In this document: positions 1-8,730 of the stretch, piece by piece | How positions within the stretch are numbered: the stretch's first letter is position 1 | How the letters are laid out: each line of letters starts with the position of its first letter | DNA from: Caldilineaceae bacterium | Lineage (GTDB): Bacteria; Chloroflexota; Anaerolineae; Caldilineales; Caldilineaceae | Direction: 5' to 3' | NCBI GenBank assembly: GCA_026645575.1 | Contig: JAPKMW010000101.1 | Span: forward strand, 1 to 42,993 | DNA length: 42,993 nt | Made by a program: the position numbers and the translations under genes | Notes under the pieces: model-generated | What the model was told of the DNA's origin: nothing | Databases searched by the model: none | What the model saw: the letters and a program-made list of their open reading frames with translations, nothing else

Positions 1-1
1 T

Positions 2-589
2 GATCTGACAACGCAGTGGCAGAGCTTCACCTATGAATTCACCACCCGAAACTTCACCACCCTTGTCCAGGATGGCCGTCTACGCTTCTGGTTTGCCGGC
101 TTGGCTGCCACTGGCGACACCTACTGGATCGATGCTGTCCACCTGCATAAAGTTGCCGGTGTTACCAGTGCGGCACTGGCGGAGGCAGGAGAACCGCTAT
201 CAGGAACGGTCACCTTACCCGCTTTTGCCCTTGTCCAAGGGAGCGAACAACCGACGGTGACTGCACCTGTGGCAATTCATGGATTGGTTACACAACTGGT
301 GGATGATGGCATTACCCAAAGCGACCAACCAGCCGCAGGTATAACGGTACAAGTATACGTGGACATGTTAGCGGGGGGTACATTAGTTACCAGTTTGACG
401 ACAGCTGCCAACGGCGGCTTTGTTGTCCCGGAACTGCCTACTGGTCTCTACACCTTGCTCATCGTACCACCGGCGGGTTACACAGCCGCGCAGCCGGATT
501 TTATCGAACGAAACGCCGAGACAACAGTGGTAATCCACGTGGCATTACAGCCGCTCCGACAACTCTATTTGCCACTTGTTGCACGGTAA
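2..589 (+). CDS. C-terminal part of a secreted carbohydrate-binding-like protein (5' end outside window)
   Basis: The frame is open from base 2, so the true start lies outside the window. The first ~50 residues (WQSFTYEF, LRFWFAG, TYWIDAVHL) resemble the end of a CBM4/9-type jelly-roll module, whose last strand usually reads as an iDdV-like motif. Residues further on (AGITVQVYVDMLAGGTL, GGFVVPELPTGLYTLLIVP) look like a carboxypeptidase-regulatory or SpaA-like beta-sandwich repeat. The protein ends LYLPLVAR; tails of the LPLV type are common at the C termini of secreted Chloroflexota proteins (family knowledge, function unknown). It is convergent with the ABC transporter operon. The substrate cannot be told from this fragment. 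Confidence 0.75.
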   Translation, partial: DLTTQWQSFTYEFTTRNFTTLVQDGRLRFWFAGLAATGDTYWIDAVHLHKVAGVTSAALAEAGEPLSGTVTLPAFALVQGSEQPTVTAPVAIHGLVTQLVDDGITQSDQPAAGITVQVYVDMLAGGTLVTSLTTAANGGFVVPELPTGLYTLLIVPPAGYTAAQPDFIERNAETTVVIHVALQPLRQLYLPLVAR

Positions 590-761
590 AGGTTCAAGGT
601 TGAGGGCAACAATTTGTACAATTGTCTGGAAAGATCGGCCCCTTGGACCGGCTTAAAGACAATGTTGGGTTGGTCCACTGCCAGCAGAGCGTGAACGGTC
701 GGTTGGGGCTGGTTGCTGTGACCTATGATCCTCTACCTGCCATTGACCCATTGAGATCACG

Positions 762-1763
762 CTACGTCAGTTTGCCCTCTTCCTTCGCCACCGGCGCCTT
801 ATCATATAAATAACAAGCCACCACCCGCCGCTCATCGGTCTGATAGAGCGGCGGCATCTGTTTGCGGCAAACCTCCATCACTTGTGGGCAGCGGTCGGCA
901 AAGCGGCAACTCTGTGCCGCCAGTTGTTGAGCACTTTGGCGCGCCTGCATCTCCCGTTGGCCCCAATGCAGCTTGGGGTTGGGCAGCGGAATGGAGTCGA
1001 TGAGCAGTTGGGTATAGGGGTGTTGCGGCGCTTTGATCACCAAATCGACATCCCCCGCCTCGACCACATTGCCGCGATACATCATCAAAATGCGTTCGCT
1101 CAATTGGTAAGCAGTGGTAAGATCATGCGTGATGTAGATGATCGAAATGCCAAACGCCTTGTGCGCCGCCAGCAAACTTTCCAAAATCGTCGCGCGCAGG
1201 GAGGCATCGACCATCGAGACCGGCTCGTCAGCCACAATAATACGCGGTTTCAGCAGCAGCGCCCGCGCCACCATGATACGTTGCCGTTGCCCACCGCTCA
1301 GTTGATGGGGGTAGCGCCCCAAGGTCTCTTCCGGGCGTAGACCAACGGCCTGCAACGCTTCTTCCATCATGCGCCGGGTTTCTGTCGCTGTGACTTTGGG
1401 GAAGAATTTGCCAATTGGTGCAGTCAAGGCATGATCGACTTTGTAAAACGGGTTGTAAACCTCAAAAGGATCTTGAAAGACGGCCTGCACCTCACGGCGG
1501 AAGGTGCGTCTCTGCTGATTGTCCAGCCGCCAGAGGTCCTGGCCACGGTAGAGAATTTGGCCGGTACTGGGCGGTGTCAGGCCCAGTAGGAGGCGCGCCA
1601 GCGTCGTTTTGCCGCTGCCACTTTCGCCGGCAACCGCAATAATCGAGGGCTTATCCTCCTGAATCGCTACGGAAGCGGATTCGAGTGCGACATTGTGCTT
1701 CCGGTTGAAGAGACCACCACCGTAAACTTTACTGACATTACGTGCTTCGAGAAGAGGAGCCAT
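762..1763 (-). CDS. oligopeptide/dipeptide ABC transporter ATPase, OppF/DppF type
   Basis: 333 residues, a normal length for the family. It energises peptide-type uptake together with the OppD-like subunit on the cytoplasmic face. The Walker A is GESGSGKTT, the signature motif is LSGGQRQR, and the Walker B ends in IIVADEP. The C-terminal oligopeptide-transporter extension has the cysteine pattern CRFADRCPQVMEVC, which in this family can hold an iron-sulfur cluster. It is the last gene of the leftward operon permease B, permease C, ATPase D, ATPase F. No clear Shine-Dalgarno precedes the ATG. A 27-bp-arm hairpin lies just upstream and may tune its expression. The exact substrate is not predictable. 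Confidence 0.93.
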   Translation of the reverse strand: MAPLLEARNVSKVYGGGLFNRKHNVALESASVAIQEDKPSIIAVAGESGSGKTTLARLLLGLTPPSTGQILYRGQDLWRLDNQQRRTFRREVQAVFQDPFEVYNPFYKVDHALTAPIGKFFPKVTATETRRMMEEALQAVGLRPEETLGRYPHQLSGGQRQRIMVARALLLKPRIIVADEPVSMVDASLRATILESLLAAHKAFGISIIYITHDLTTAYQLSERILMMYRGNVVEAGDVDLVIKAPQHPYTQLLIDSIPLPNPKLHWGQREMQARQSAQQLAAQSCRFADRCPQVMEVCRKQMPPLYQTDERRVVACYLYDKAPVAKEEGKLT

Positions 1764-1791
1764 AGGATTTCAATCGAGATTAGAGACTGGC

Positions 1792-1866
1792 GATTAGAGA
1801 CTGGAGACTAGAGATTGATGATCATAACAATTTCAAGCTTCAATCCCTAGTCTCCAGTCTCTAGTC
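1792..1866. repeat. intra-operon inverted repeat built of short GAGACTGG-like units
   Basis: Bases 1792-1818 and 1840-1866 are reverse complements at 25 of 27 positions around a 21-base loop. Inside each arm the motif AGAGACTGG/AGACTAGAG recurs with roughly 7-8 base periodicity, and an extra copy sits at 1780-1790. It fills the gap between the two ATPase genes, so the mRNA must carry this hairpin. It resembles the short tandem repeat families seen in intergenic regions of Chloroflexota and cyanobacteria. It may be selfish or may protect or attenuate mRNA. Confidence 0.8.
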
Positions 1867-1867
1867 A

Positions 1868-2827
1868 TTAGTATAATAGACAGGACACCCACCGTCCCGG
1901 CCGTACTTCTTGCAGCGTCGGAACTTGGGTTTTACAGCGATCCATCGCCTGGGGGCAGCGCGGATGGAAAGTGCAACCAGGTGGTGGGTTGAGCAATGAC
2001 GGCGTAATGCCAGGGATGCCGCGAAAGACGCCTTTGCCCTCCAACGAAGGCAGGCTGGCAATCAAAAGTTGCGTATAGGGGTGGAGCGGCTCTTCAAAGA
2101 TCTCCTCGACCGGCCCCACTTCCACCAATTTGCCGGCATACATGACGCCGATGGTATTGACAAACTGCGCCATCAACCCCATATCATGGCCTACCAGAAT
2201 GAGTGATGCACCAATCGCTTCCTGCACCTTGCCCAGCGTCTCCATCACCTGACGCTGCACCACCACATCCAACGCGCTGGTCGGTTCGTCGGCCAGGATA
2301 ACTTGTGGCTGCAACGAGATGCCCATGGCGATACAGACGCGCTGCTTCATGCCGCCACTCAACTCGTGGGGATACATCTCCGCCACACCGCGATTTAGCC
2401 CCACCGATTCCAATAATTCATGAATGTGGGTCATCATCGCACTCTGGCTCAAATTGCCGTCGCGGTTATGATAGCGAATCGTATCCAGCAACTGGTGCTT
2501 GATCCGCATCACCGGGTTGAGCGAGTTCATGGCGCCCTGGGGGATCAAGGCAATCTGGGAAAAGCGCGCCGCCCGCATTTCATTATCAGAAAGCTTGAGT
2601 AGATCGGTGTTCCCCAGCAAGACCCGACCGGCCTCAATCTTCGCCGGCGACTTCAACATGCGCAACAACGCCAACACCATTGTTGACTTGCCCGACCCCG
2701 ATTCGCCAACTAGGCCGAAGCGTTCCCCTTTTTTTAATGCGAAGGAGACATCCTCCACCGCCCGCACTGGCCCAGCCAGGGTGTGATAATAGACCCGTAA
2801 CTTTTCAACCTGCAAAACAGCCGTCAT
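1868..2827 (-). CDS. oligopeptide/dipeptide ABC transporter ATPase, OppD/DppD type
   Basis: 319 residues. It pairs with the OppF-like ATPase to drive uptake. Visible motifs are Walker A GESGSGKS, signature LSGGMKQR, Walker B VILADEPTSALD, the H-loop region LVGHDMG, and the C-terminal TFHPRCPQAMDRC cysteine segment typical of peptide-transporter ATPases. The start was taken at ATG 2827; the site in front of it (GGAAAC) is weak. The gene lies between two different inverted repeats (1792-1866 and 2865-2930), an unusual arrangement for a tightly packed transporter operon. Confidence 0.93.
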   Translation of the reverse strand: MTAVLQVEKLRVYYHTLAGPVRAVEDVSFALKKGERFGLVGESGSGKSTMVLALLRMLKSPAKIEAGRVLLGNTDLLKLSDNEMRAARFSQIALIPQGAMNSLNPVMRIKHQLLDTIRYHNRDGNLSQSAMMTHIHELLESVGLNRGVAEMYPHELSGGMKQRVCIAMGISLQPQVILADEPTSALDVVVQRQVMETLGKVQEAIGASLILVGHDMGLMAQFVNTIGVMYAGKLVEVGPVEEIFEEPLHPYTQLLIASLPSLEGKGVFRGIPGITPSLLNPPPGCTFHPRCPQAMDRCKTQVPTLQEVRPGRWVSCLLY

Positions 2828-2864
2828 AAGAAGTTTCCACTACATCAAGAATAAAACCTTTGGG

Positions 2865-2930
2865 TGATTGGGTATTGGATATTAGGTATTGGTTATTTGC
2901 TGCCAATAGCTAATATCCAATACCCAATCA
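2865..2930. repeat. second intra-operon inverted repeat built of GGTATTGG-like units
   Basis: Bases 2865-2892 and 2903-2930 are reverse complements at 27 of 28 positions with a 10-base loop. The arm is itself a run of GGTATTGG / ATATTAGG units of about 7 bases. The sequence is unrelated to the repeat at 1792-1866 but has the same design. It fills the permease C to ATPase D gap and ends 3 bases before the stop codon of permease C. Confidence 0.82.
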
Positions 2931-2932
2931 TC

Positions 2933-3781
2933 TCACGCCGTCCGCCGCGCCCGTGGGTTGGCAATTTGATCCAAACCAGCGGCAATCATAAAGAGCGAGA
3001 TAAAGAGCATGATGATCACAATGACCGGCGGCGCCCACCACCACCACATACCGCGGGGCAAGCCGTTGTAGTAGCGCGCCCAGTAGATGGTCATGCCCAG
3101 TGTCGGTTCGCTTTGGGGGCCGAGGCCGAGCGCTTCCAGACCGATGGCGGCCAACACCGCCGCACTGACGGCGCCGACAAAGCTGGCGGCGAGATAGGGC
3201 AACAGGTTTGGCACCATCTCTTTGAAGATGATCTCAAAATTGTTCAACCCATTGAGCCGCGCCACTTCGACATAGGCCCGTTCGCGCATGGTCAAGACTT
3301 GCGACCGAATGGTGCGCGTCGGCCACATCCAGGCCAGGGCGGCAATGATCAAGGCCAGGATCTCCGGGCTGAGGGTTTTGCTGATGACCGAAGCAATGAC
3401 CACCAGCACCGCTAACGCCGGCACGGTCAACACCACATCGGCGGCGCTACGAATGATTGAATCCCACACGCCGCCAAAGTAGCCTGCGGTAAAGCCCAGC
3501 ACTGTGCCGATAATCATGCCTAACGCCCCGGCGATCAAGCCGATCTGCAACGTTGTCGGCGCGCCGGCTACCATGACCGCCAACAATTGACGACCAGCGC
3601 TGTCGGTGCCGAGCCAATATTCACTGGACGGGGGCAGATCGGTGGGGGCAGACAGGGGGGCGGCCATTTTACTATCCACCGACAGATAACCGATCAGCCA
3701 GAGAATTACCATGGCCAGGAGCGTACAGACGCCGGTGGTCAACATACTGTTGCGCCGCAAGTTTTGAGAAAAGGTAGCCAC
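2933..3781 (-). CDS. oligopeptide-type ABC transporter permease, OppC/DppC type (GTG start)
   Basis: 282 residues with about six membrane segments. The N terminus has one membrane helix (LTTGVCTLLAMVILWLIG) followed by the OppC_N-type periplasmic segment ending in the motif YWLGTDSAGRQLL. The binding-protein-dependent permease domain follows, with an EAA-like loop around ARLNGLNNFEIIFKEMVPNLLPYL. The start codon is GTG (3779-3781), only three bases after the stop of the upstream permease, so translation is probably coupled. It forms the membrane channel with the OppB-like subunit. Confidence 0.92.
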   Translation of the reverse strand: MATFSQNLRRNSMLTTGVCTLLAMVILWLIGYLSVDSKMAAPLSAPTDLPPSSEYWLGTDSAGRQLLAVMVAGAPTTLQIGLIAGALGMIIGTVLGFTAGYFGGVWDSIIRSAADVVLTVPALAVLVVIASVISKTLSPEILALIIAALAWMWPTRTIRSQVLTMRERAYVEVARLNGLNNFEIIFKEMVPNLLPYLAASFVGAVSAAVLAAIGLEALGLGPQSEPTLGMTIYWARYYNGLPRGMWWWWAPPVIVIIMLFISLFMIAAGLDQIANPRARRTA

Positions 3782-3784
3782 CGT

Positions 3785-4792
3785 TTAGCCTTTCTGATAA
3801 CGAATGCGCGGGTCGAGCAGCGGATAGATGAGATCCAACACCAGCGTCACCAGGGCAATGGTCACCACAATGAAAAAGACAATGCCGTAGATGACAAAGT
3901 AATCAAAGCCGGTGATCGCGGAAAAGAGAACCGAGCCGATGCCTGGGTAATTGAAAATAATTTCGACCAGCAACGAACCGGAGAGGATCGACCCCATCGA
4001 GAGCGCTAGTGCGGTGGTCTGGGGTAACAACGCGTTACGCATGGCATACCAAAGAAAGACCCGCCCATTGGGCAACCCTTTGGCCTCGGCCAGCGTGACG
4101 TAATCTTCCCCCTCCACCGTCACCATCATCCCGCGCATGGAGAGCGCCCAGCCGCCCATCGTCACCAGCACAATGGAAAGCGCTGGCAAAATGGCATGGT
4201 AGACCAGTTCCAAGAAATAACTGAGGGTCATCGTGGGCATAGTCAAAATTTGTGAACCACCGGTGAGCGGGAACCATTTCAAGCGGAAGGCCAGCACATA
4301 GAGCAGAATCAGCGCCAACAAAAATTGGGGAATTGCGCCAAAGGTAAAGAGCGGCGGCAAGAGAATCCGCAGGATGCGTGGCGCGCCCGGCCAGGCCAAC
4401 ATGCCCCCCAAAATTGTCCCCAGGCTAAAGGCGATCACCGTGGAGACGCCCAACAGCGCCACCGTCCAGGGAATAGCCGGCGCAATCAGATCGACGACAC
4501 GTGTGGGGAATTTGGCTAACGAATAGCCCAAGTTAAAGCGAGCGACATCGCTGAGGTAATTGACGTACTGCTGCCAGAGCGGCTTATCCAGCCCAAATTT
4601 GACTTCGTAGGCTTGTGCAAGCCGCTCAATGTTGTCGGCGTTCATCCCGCCCATCGCCACCATCATACCCAGCCGTTCGCGCACAGGGTCGCGATCCTGG
4701 GCCAAACGCGGTAAAAAGAAGATCAGGGTGACGCCGGCCCAGATGACAACAAAAAAGAAGAGCAGACGCCCTAAGACGTAGCGTAAACTCAT
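3785..4792 (-). CDS. oligopeptide-type ABC transporter permease, OppB/DppB type
   Basis: 335 residues; first gene of the leftward transporter operon. It has an N-terminal membrane helix (LLFFFVVIWAGVTLIFFLPRL), a periplasmic segment, and then the permease domain with the EAA-type loop LAEAKGLPNGRVFLWYAMRNALLPQTTALAL. An AAGGAA site lies a few bases before the ATG. A TTGACA promoter about 80 bases upstream (4871-4899) can drive the operon, divergently from the binding-protein gene. Confidence 0.93.
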   Translation of the reverse strand: MSLRYVLGRLLFFFVVIWAGVTLIFFLPRLAQDRDPVRERLGMMVAMGGMNADNIERLAQAYEVKFGLDKPLWQQYVNYLSDVARFNLGYSLAKFPTRVVDLIAPAIPWTVALLGVSTVIAFSLGTILGGMLAWPGAPRILRILLPPLFTFGAIPQFLLALILLYVLAFRLKWFPLTGGSQILTMPTMTLSYFLELVYHAILPALSIVLVTMGGWALSMRGMMVTVEGEDYVTLAEAKGLPNGRVFLWYAMRNALLPQTTALALSMGSILSGSLLVEIIFNYPGIGSVLFSAITGFDYFVIYGIVFFIVVTIALVTLVLDLIYPLLDPRIRYQKG

Positions 4793-4870
4793 GATGATTC
4801 CTTCAATTGAATCCTTCTGACTGAATTGTCGTGTGAGGTAGGGGAAGCATCGTAACTGTCATTGCTTATA

Positions 4871-4899
4871 ACTGTAGCATAGGGTGCAATCCCTGTCAA
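4871..4899 (-). promoter_or_regulatory. predicted sigma-70-type promoter for the leftward ABC transporter operon
   Basis: On the minus strand a perfect TTGACA (4894-4899) is followed after 17 bases by TACAGT (4871-4876), a 4/6 match to the -10 consensus. It leaves an ~80-base leader before permease B. It is back to back with the promoter at 4960-4988. Confidence 0.6.
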
Positions 4900-4959
4900 A
4901 CGCTCTTTTTGCGCATATTTTCATGTAAAATCCTGTATCAAAGAAATCATTATGGCGAT

Positions 4960-4988
4960 TTGTGCAGTCGTTTGTGGTTGGGTATACT
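4960..4988 (+). promoter_or_regulatory. predicted sigma-70-type promoter for the solute-binding protein gene
   Basis: TTGTGC (4960-4965), a 17-base spacer and TATACT (4983-4988). It leaves an ~70-base leader that includes the strong ribosome site AAGGAGG at 5052. Separate divergent promoters would let the binding protein be made in excess over the membrane parts. Confidence 0.6.
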
Positions 4989-5063
4989 ATCCCTGCTCCC
5001 ATGCCCGCTTTACGGCGGAACCTTTCATCTGTCCAATCAACCAATCTTTACAAGGAGGACGCA

Positions 5064-6908
5064 ATGTACAAACGTTGGCATCGTATTGTACCGCTATTGA
5101 CGATCTTGTTGCTGCTCTTGAGCGCCTGTGGTACGCCGGAGTTAGCGCCGGCCGCACCGGCAGCAGAAAGCAGCAGTGGCAGCAGCGGCGGCGATACCCA
5201 AGCCGCGGCACCGGCCGAAACCAGCGGCCAACCAGAGGGTCTCAAGGATGTACCGCGCAACCGCACGTTGATCATGGCCGGCTTGGGCGGCGAGCATCCC
5301 GGCGCCTTCACCGATATGGAGATGTTCAACTCCTATGCGCCCGGTCTGTCGCGCAGTGGCTTTACCCAAGCCTGCACCGAAGGGCTGTTCTATTATAACA
5401 TGATCGGTGACGAATTTATTCCGTGGCTGGCAGAAGGGTATACCTACAACGATGACTTCACCGAAGCCACCGTCACCATTCGCCAGGGTGTGGAGTGGAG
5501 CGACGGTACGCCGTTCACGGCCAAAGATGTGGCCTTTACCCTTAACATGCTGTTGGAACATCCTGATCTGGGTTATGCCGGTGAAATCATTGACACCGTC
5601 AAGAGTGCTGAGGTAGTCGATGATCTCAATGTCAAGATTACGCTCAATGGCGTCAATCCCCGCTTTGTTTTCGACAAACTGACTTTCCATGCCGACCTGG
5701 GCGTACCCATGATCGCAGCCCATGCCTGGGAAGGACAAGACCCGGCTACCTTTACCAACTTTGATATGGAAAAAGGCTGGCCCCTTTGCACCGGCGCCTG
5801 GAAACTGGTCTACAGCGATGTCCAGCGCAAAATCTGGGATCTGCGCGAAGATTGGTGGGGTGCCAAGACCGGCTTCCACGAACTACCCAAAGTCGAACGC
5901 ATGATCTTCCTGCCTGGCATGGATGAGAACACGATGGTGCAGTTGATCAGCAACAACGACATCGACCTGGCCTTCTCGCTCACGCCGCAGAACATGGAAC
6001 TGGCCCAAAGCCAGAATGACAAGATCACCACCTTCAGCGCCAATCCGCCCTATGGCTTCCTCGACTGGTGGCCGATCAGTTTGGCCTTTAACACCAGCGA
6101 AGCGCCCTTTGACAGCCCGGATATCCGTTGGGCCATTAGCTATTCGCTCGACCGCGACCAAATCATTGATGTCGCCTTCAAAGGCACGACCACGGCGATC
6201 AAGCTGCCCTACCCTGGTTATCCGGGTATGAAGCCCTTTATGGATTCGATCAGCGACCTGTTGGAACAGTACCCGACCACTGAGTTCAACCTGGATAAAG
6301 CCGCTGAGTTGATGACCAAAAACGGCTACGAGAAGGATGGCGAAGGCTTCTGGGTCAAGGATGGCGCCCGCATCACCTTTGAGATCATCACCTTCCCGCA
6401 GCACCCGTCTACCACGCCCCAGGCGCCGGTGATCACCGAGCAACTGCGCAAGGCCGGCTTTGATGCTAGCTTCCTGCTGCCGGCTGACTTTGTCACCCGC
6501 ATCCAGACCGGTGCGGCCAAAGCCTTCCTCTGGGGGCATGGCGGCTCCATGCGCGATCCCTATGCGACCCTGGAACGGCTCTATCACATCAAGCATGTCA
6601 AGCCGACCGGCGAAGCGATTCCCTTCACCAACCTCTACCGCTGGTCGAACCAGGAATTTAGCGACATCGTCGATCAGATGACCGGCGTCGCCGAAGATGA
6701 TCCGGCGCTGAAGGATCTCTTCCGCCAGGCGATGGAGATCTGGCTGCCCGAACTGCCCGATGTGATGACCATCGAAACGGTGATCTTGCTGCCGCGCAAC
6801 ACCACCTACTGGACCAACTGGCCCACTGATGAGAATCCCTACGTCCACGAAGGTTTCTGGCACCGCACGGCCAACCTCTTCCTGGTCGAATTGCAACCGG
6901 TGGAGTAA
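5064..6908 (+). CDS. ABC transporter substrate-binding lipoprotein, family 5 (peptide/opine type)
   Basis: 614 residues. It captures the ligand outside the membrane and delivers it to the adjacent OppB/OppC-like permeases. The start at 5064 is preferred over an upstream in-frame ATG because it follows a perfect AAGGAGGACGCA site and begins a lipoprotein signal (MYKRW, hydrophobic stretch, lipobox LSAC). A Ser/Gly/Ala-rich linker follows. The SBP_bac_5 signature is seen around VEWSDGTPFTAKDVAFTLN, and a mature domain of this size is usual for the family. A strong hairpin terminator follows. Ligand specificity is not readable; large family-5 proteins bind peptides, sugars or metals. Confidence 0.92.
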   Translation: MYKRWHRIVPLLTILLLLLSACGTPELAPAAPAAESSSGSSGGDTQAAAPAETSGQPEGLKDVPRNRTLIMAGLGGEHPGAFTDMEMFNSYAPGLSRSGFTQACTEGLFYYNMIGDEFIPWLAEGYTYNDDFTEATVTIRQGVEWSDGTPFTAKDVAFTLNMLLEHPDLGYAGEIIDTVKSAEVVDDLNVKITLNGVNPRFVFDKLTFHADLGVPMIAAHAWEGQDPATFTNFDMEKGWPLCTGAWKLVYSDVQRKIWDLREDWWGAKTGFHELPKVERMIFLPGMDENTMVQLISNNDIDLAFSLTPQNMELAQSQNDKITTFSANPPYGFLDWWPISLAFNTSEAPFDSPDIRWAISYSLDRDQIIDVAFKGTTTAIKLPYPGYPGMKPFMDSISDLLEQYPTTEFNLDKAAELMTKNGYEKDGEGFWVKDGARITFEIITFPQHPSTTPQAPVITEQLRKAGFDASFLLPADFVTRIQTGAAKAFLWGHGGSMRDPYATLERLYHIKHVKPTGEAIPFTNLYRWSNQEFSDIVDQMTGVAEDDPALKDLFRQAMEIWLPELPDVMTIETVILLPRNTTYWTNWPTDENPYVHEGFWHRTANLFLVELQPVE

Positions 6909-6957
6909 GGCATAGAACGCGGATAGCGCGAATCTAGCCGATTGAAGCGGATTTTAA

Positions 6958-6993
6958 GAAGAACCCCGCAGGGAACTGTGGGGTTCTTCTTTA
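6958..6993 (+). terminator. rho-independent-type terminator after the binding-protein gene
   Basis: A 14-bp stem (GAAGAACCCCGCAG with CTGTGGGGTTCTTC, one G-U pair) closes on a GGAA (GNRA-type) tetraloop and is followed by TTTAA. The U tract is short but the stem is very stable. It lies 50 bases after the stop codon at 6908. Confidence 0.8.
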
Positions 6994-7147
6994 ACGGATA
7001 GTATATTGTCTTGTCAAAGGGGGCTTATCCGGTTGATCTGTCCCGTAGGGACATCTGAGTTTAGGGGACAGCATCGAAAAAGGGATTGACGGATTAGGTT
7101 TTCATCTGTATCATAGCTACAAGCAAGTAAGAGAGGCGGTAGACGAC

Positions 7148-7516
7148 ATGGCGTTAGAACCGGAATCCGATTTACCACCCGATCTTGCGAATGAAATCGC
7201 TGCAATGGCTTTATTTACCGATGACGCACTTTGGTCGGCAAGCGAAACTTCCCTTTCGCCTGCGCAACAACATCGTCTACGCCAGCTTACCCAAAGCAGC
7301 CAAGAACGACGGTTGACTGATGTTGAATCGTCTGAACTTGAATCCTTGCTGGAACAATATCATAATCGCATTCTTGGCGCGGATGTGACGGTGAAAGCTT
7401 TACGGAAGCGGATAGCGATTCAATATCCGGATCAACCTGTTCTTTACATCGATGCTGAACAGGAACCGTCCTTGGTCGTTCTCAGCCCCCATCTCCGAAT
7501 TTCTGATTCAGTGTAG
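7148..7516 (+). CDS. hypothetical protein, 122 residues
   Basis: Not confidently recognised. It is acidic and Leu/Glu-rich, with no signal or membrane segment. The N-terminal half (DLPPDLANEIAAMALFTDDALW, SPAQQHRLRQL) resembles small cyanobacterial/Chloroflexota proteins often encoded beside toxin-antitoxin or PIN genes, but no partner toxin is adjacent. A GAGGCGG site precedes the ATG. It stands alone between a terminator and the first dehydrogenase gene. An antitoxin-like role is only a guess. Confidence 0.6.
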   Translation: MALEPESDLPPDLANEIAAMALFTDDALWSASETSLSPAQQHRLRQLTQSSQERRLTDVESSELESLLEQYHNRILGADVTVKALRKRIAIQYPDQPVLYIDAEQEPSLVVLSPHLRISDSV

Positions 7517-7556
7517 AAATTTCCCTGAATTTTATTCTAGAAATGTGAGCGATAAG

Positions 7557-8354
7557 ATGAAACTTAAAGGCAAAGTTGCCGTCGTCACCGGCGGTGGGCG
7601 TGGGTTGGGGCGGGCGTATGTGCTGCATCTCGCCAGTCTGGGCGCGGATGTAGTGATTAATGACATTGATCTCAACGCCGCGGCGGAATACAACGAACAG
7701 TTGACGGCGCCCACCGTCATGGCCGAAGTCGAGGCGATGGGTTGTCGGGCGTTGGGCGTTGCCGCCGATGTCATGAACAAGGATGCCGTCGATGGCATGT
7801 TTGAGGAAGTAATGGGCACCTTTGGTCGCATCGACATTTTGGTCAACAATGCCGGCGGCGCCCTGCGAACTCCCCCCAACAACTCCGCCGCCGAGGCCGA
7901 CATGGCCCACTATCAGTACATCATGGATCTGAACCTGACCGGCACGATTCTCTGCTGTCAGGCCGCTAGCCGCCCCATGAAAGCGCAACGGTCGGGCAAA
8001 ATTGTCAATGTCTCGTCGCAAGCCGGCTTGTGGAGCGGTCACAATGGCGGCGGCATGGCCTACAAGGTTGCCAAAGCCGGCATTGCCCATTACACCCGTG
8101 TGCTAGCGGCCGAGTTGGGACCCTATAACATCAACGTCAACTCGATTGCGCCAGGCTGGATTCTCTCGTCGCGCGCCGTGGCCGGTGGTCGTGACAGCGA
8201 AGAGACGCGCGCCAAACTCTTGCCCCAAATTCCCCTGGGTCGCATGGGGATGCCCGAAGATTGCGCCAAAGTGGTCGAATTCCTCGTCACCGACCTCTCC
8301 GACTATGTCACCGGCCAGTGCATCCCTATCTGTGGCGGCGTGGTGGCGTGGTAG
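7557..8354 (+). CDS. short-chain dehydrogenase/reductase (SDR), classical type
   Basis: 265 residues, the usual length of a classical SDR. It should catalyse an NAD(P)-dependent alcohol/ketone or sugar redox step. Visible motifs are the cofactor glycine motif TGGGRGLG near the N terminus, NNAG, the serine of VSSQAG, and the catalytic pair in AYKVAKAG (YxxxK). INDID after the second strand leaves an acidic residue that favours NAD over NADP. The start at 7557 (MKLKGKVAVVTGG) is chosen because the fold begins there; upstream in-frame sequence is the tail of another frame. The substrate is unknown. Confidence 0.92.
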   Translation: MKLKGKVAVVTGGGRGLGRAYVLHLASLGADVVINDIDLNAAAEYNEQLTAPTVMAEVEAMGCRALGVAADVMNKDAVDGMFEEVMGTFGRIDILVNNAGGALRTPPNNSAAEADMAHYQYIMDLNLTGTILCCQAASRPMKAQRSGKIVNVSSQAGLWSGHNGGGMAYKVAKAGIAHYTRVLAAELGPYNINVNSIAPGWILSSRAVAGGRDSEETRAKLLPQIPLGRMGMPEDCAKVVEFLVTDLSDYVTGQCIPICGGVVAW

Positions 8355-8458
8355 TTCAAAACCGTTGACAGCCCATGCTTGCTCGGCCTTTCGCTCTATG
8401 GTAAAGTATTTCCCAGAATAGCTTTGTGCGCGATGCGGATAGCTTTGGGAAGGTGAGA

Positions 8459-8728
8459 ATGAACATTGAATATACTGTTCAGATCTGGCAAGAAAAAGAG
8501 CAATTTGTTGCCCATGCCATGCCGCTGGATGTAATGAGTTCAGGCACAACACCGGAAGAGGCTCGTCATGCCTTAGCAGAAGCGGTTGAGCTTTTTTTGA
8601 CCACTGCGGATGAAGTAGGGACATTAACCGAGATTTTGGAAGAAGCTGGCTACGAAAAACAACAAAGAAACTGGGCAAGCCCACTGTGGGTCTCGATTGA
8701 ACGCCACTTTGCAACCGTTGGGAATTAA
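8459..8728 (+). CDS. hicB: HicB-like antitoxin
   Basis: 89 residues. It has the partial RNase-H-like fold of the HicB family (IEYTVQIWQEKEQFVAHAMPLDVMSSGTTPEEA..., ALAEAVELFL). It is expected to neutralise the HicA-like RNase encoded 2 bases downstream. The start at 8459 follows GGGAAGGTGAG. It lacks an obvious C-terminal DNA-binding extension, as in short HicB variants. Antitoxin-first order is common for this subgroup. Confidence 0.82.
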   Translation: MNIEYTVQIWQEKEQFVAHAMPLDVMSSGTTPEEARHALAEAVELFLTTADEVGTLTEILEEAGYEKQQRNWASPLWVSIERHFATVGN

Positions 8729-8730
8729 AA

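Noticed and set aside
5142..5879. Long antisense open frame inside the binding-protein gene (also 5883-6896)
   Set aside because: Mirror of a clearly real gene with GC-rich third positions; no ribosome site and no recognisable domain.
7482..8090. Antisense open frame over the first SDR gene
   Set aside because: The sense strand has complete SDR motifs; the antisense frame has none.
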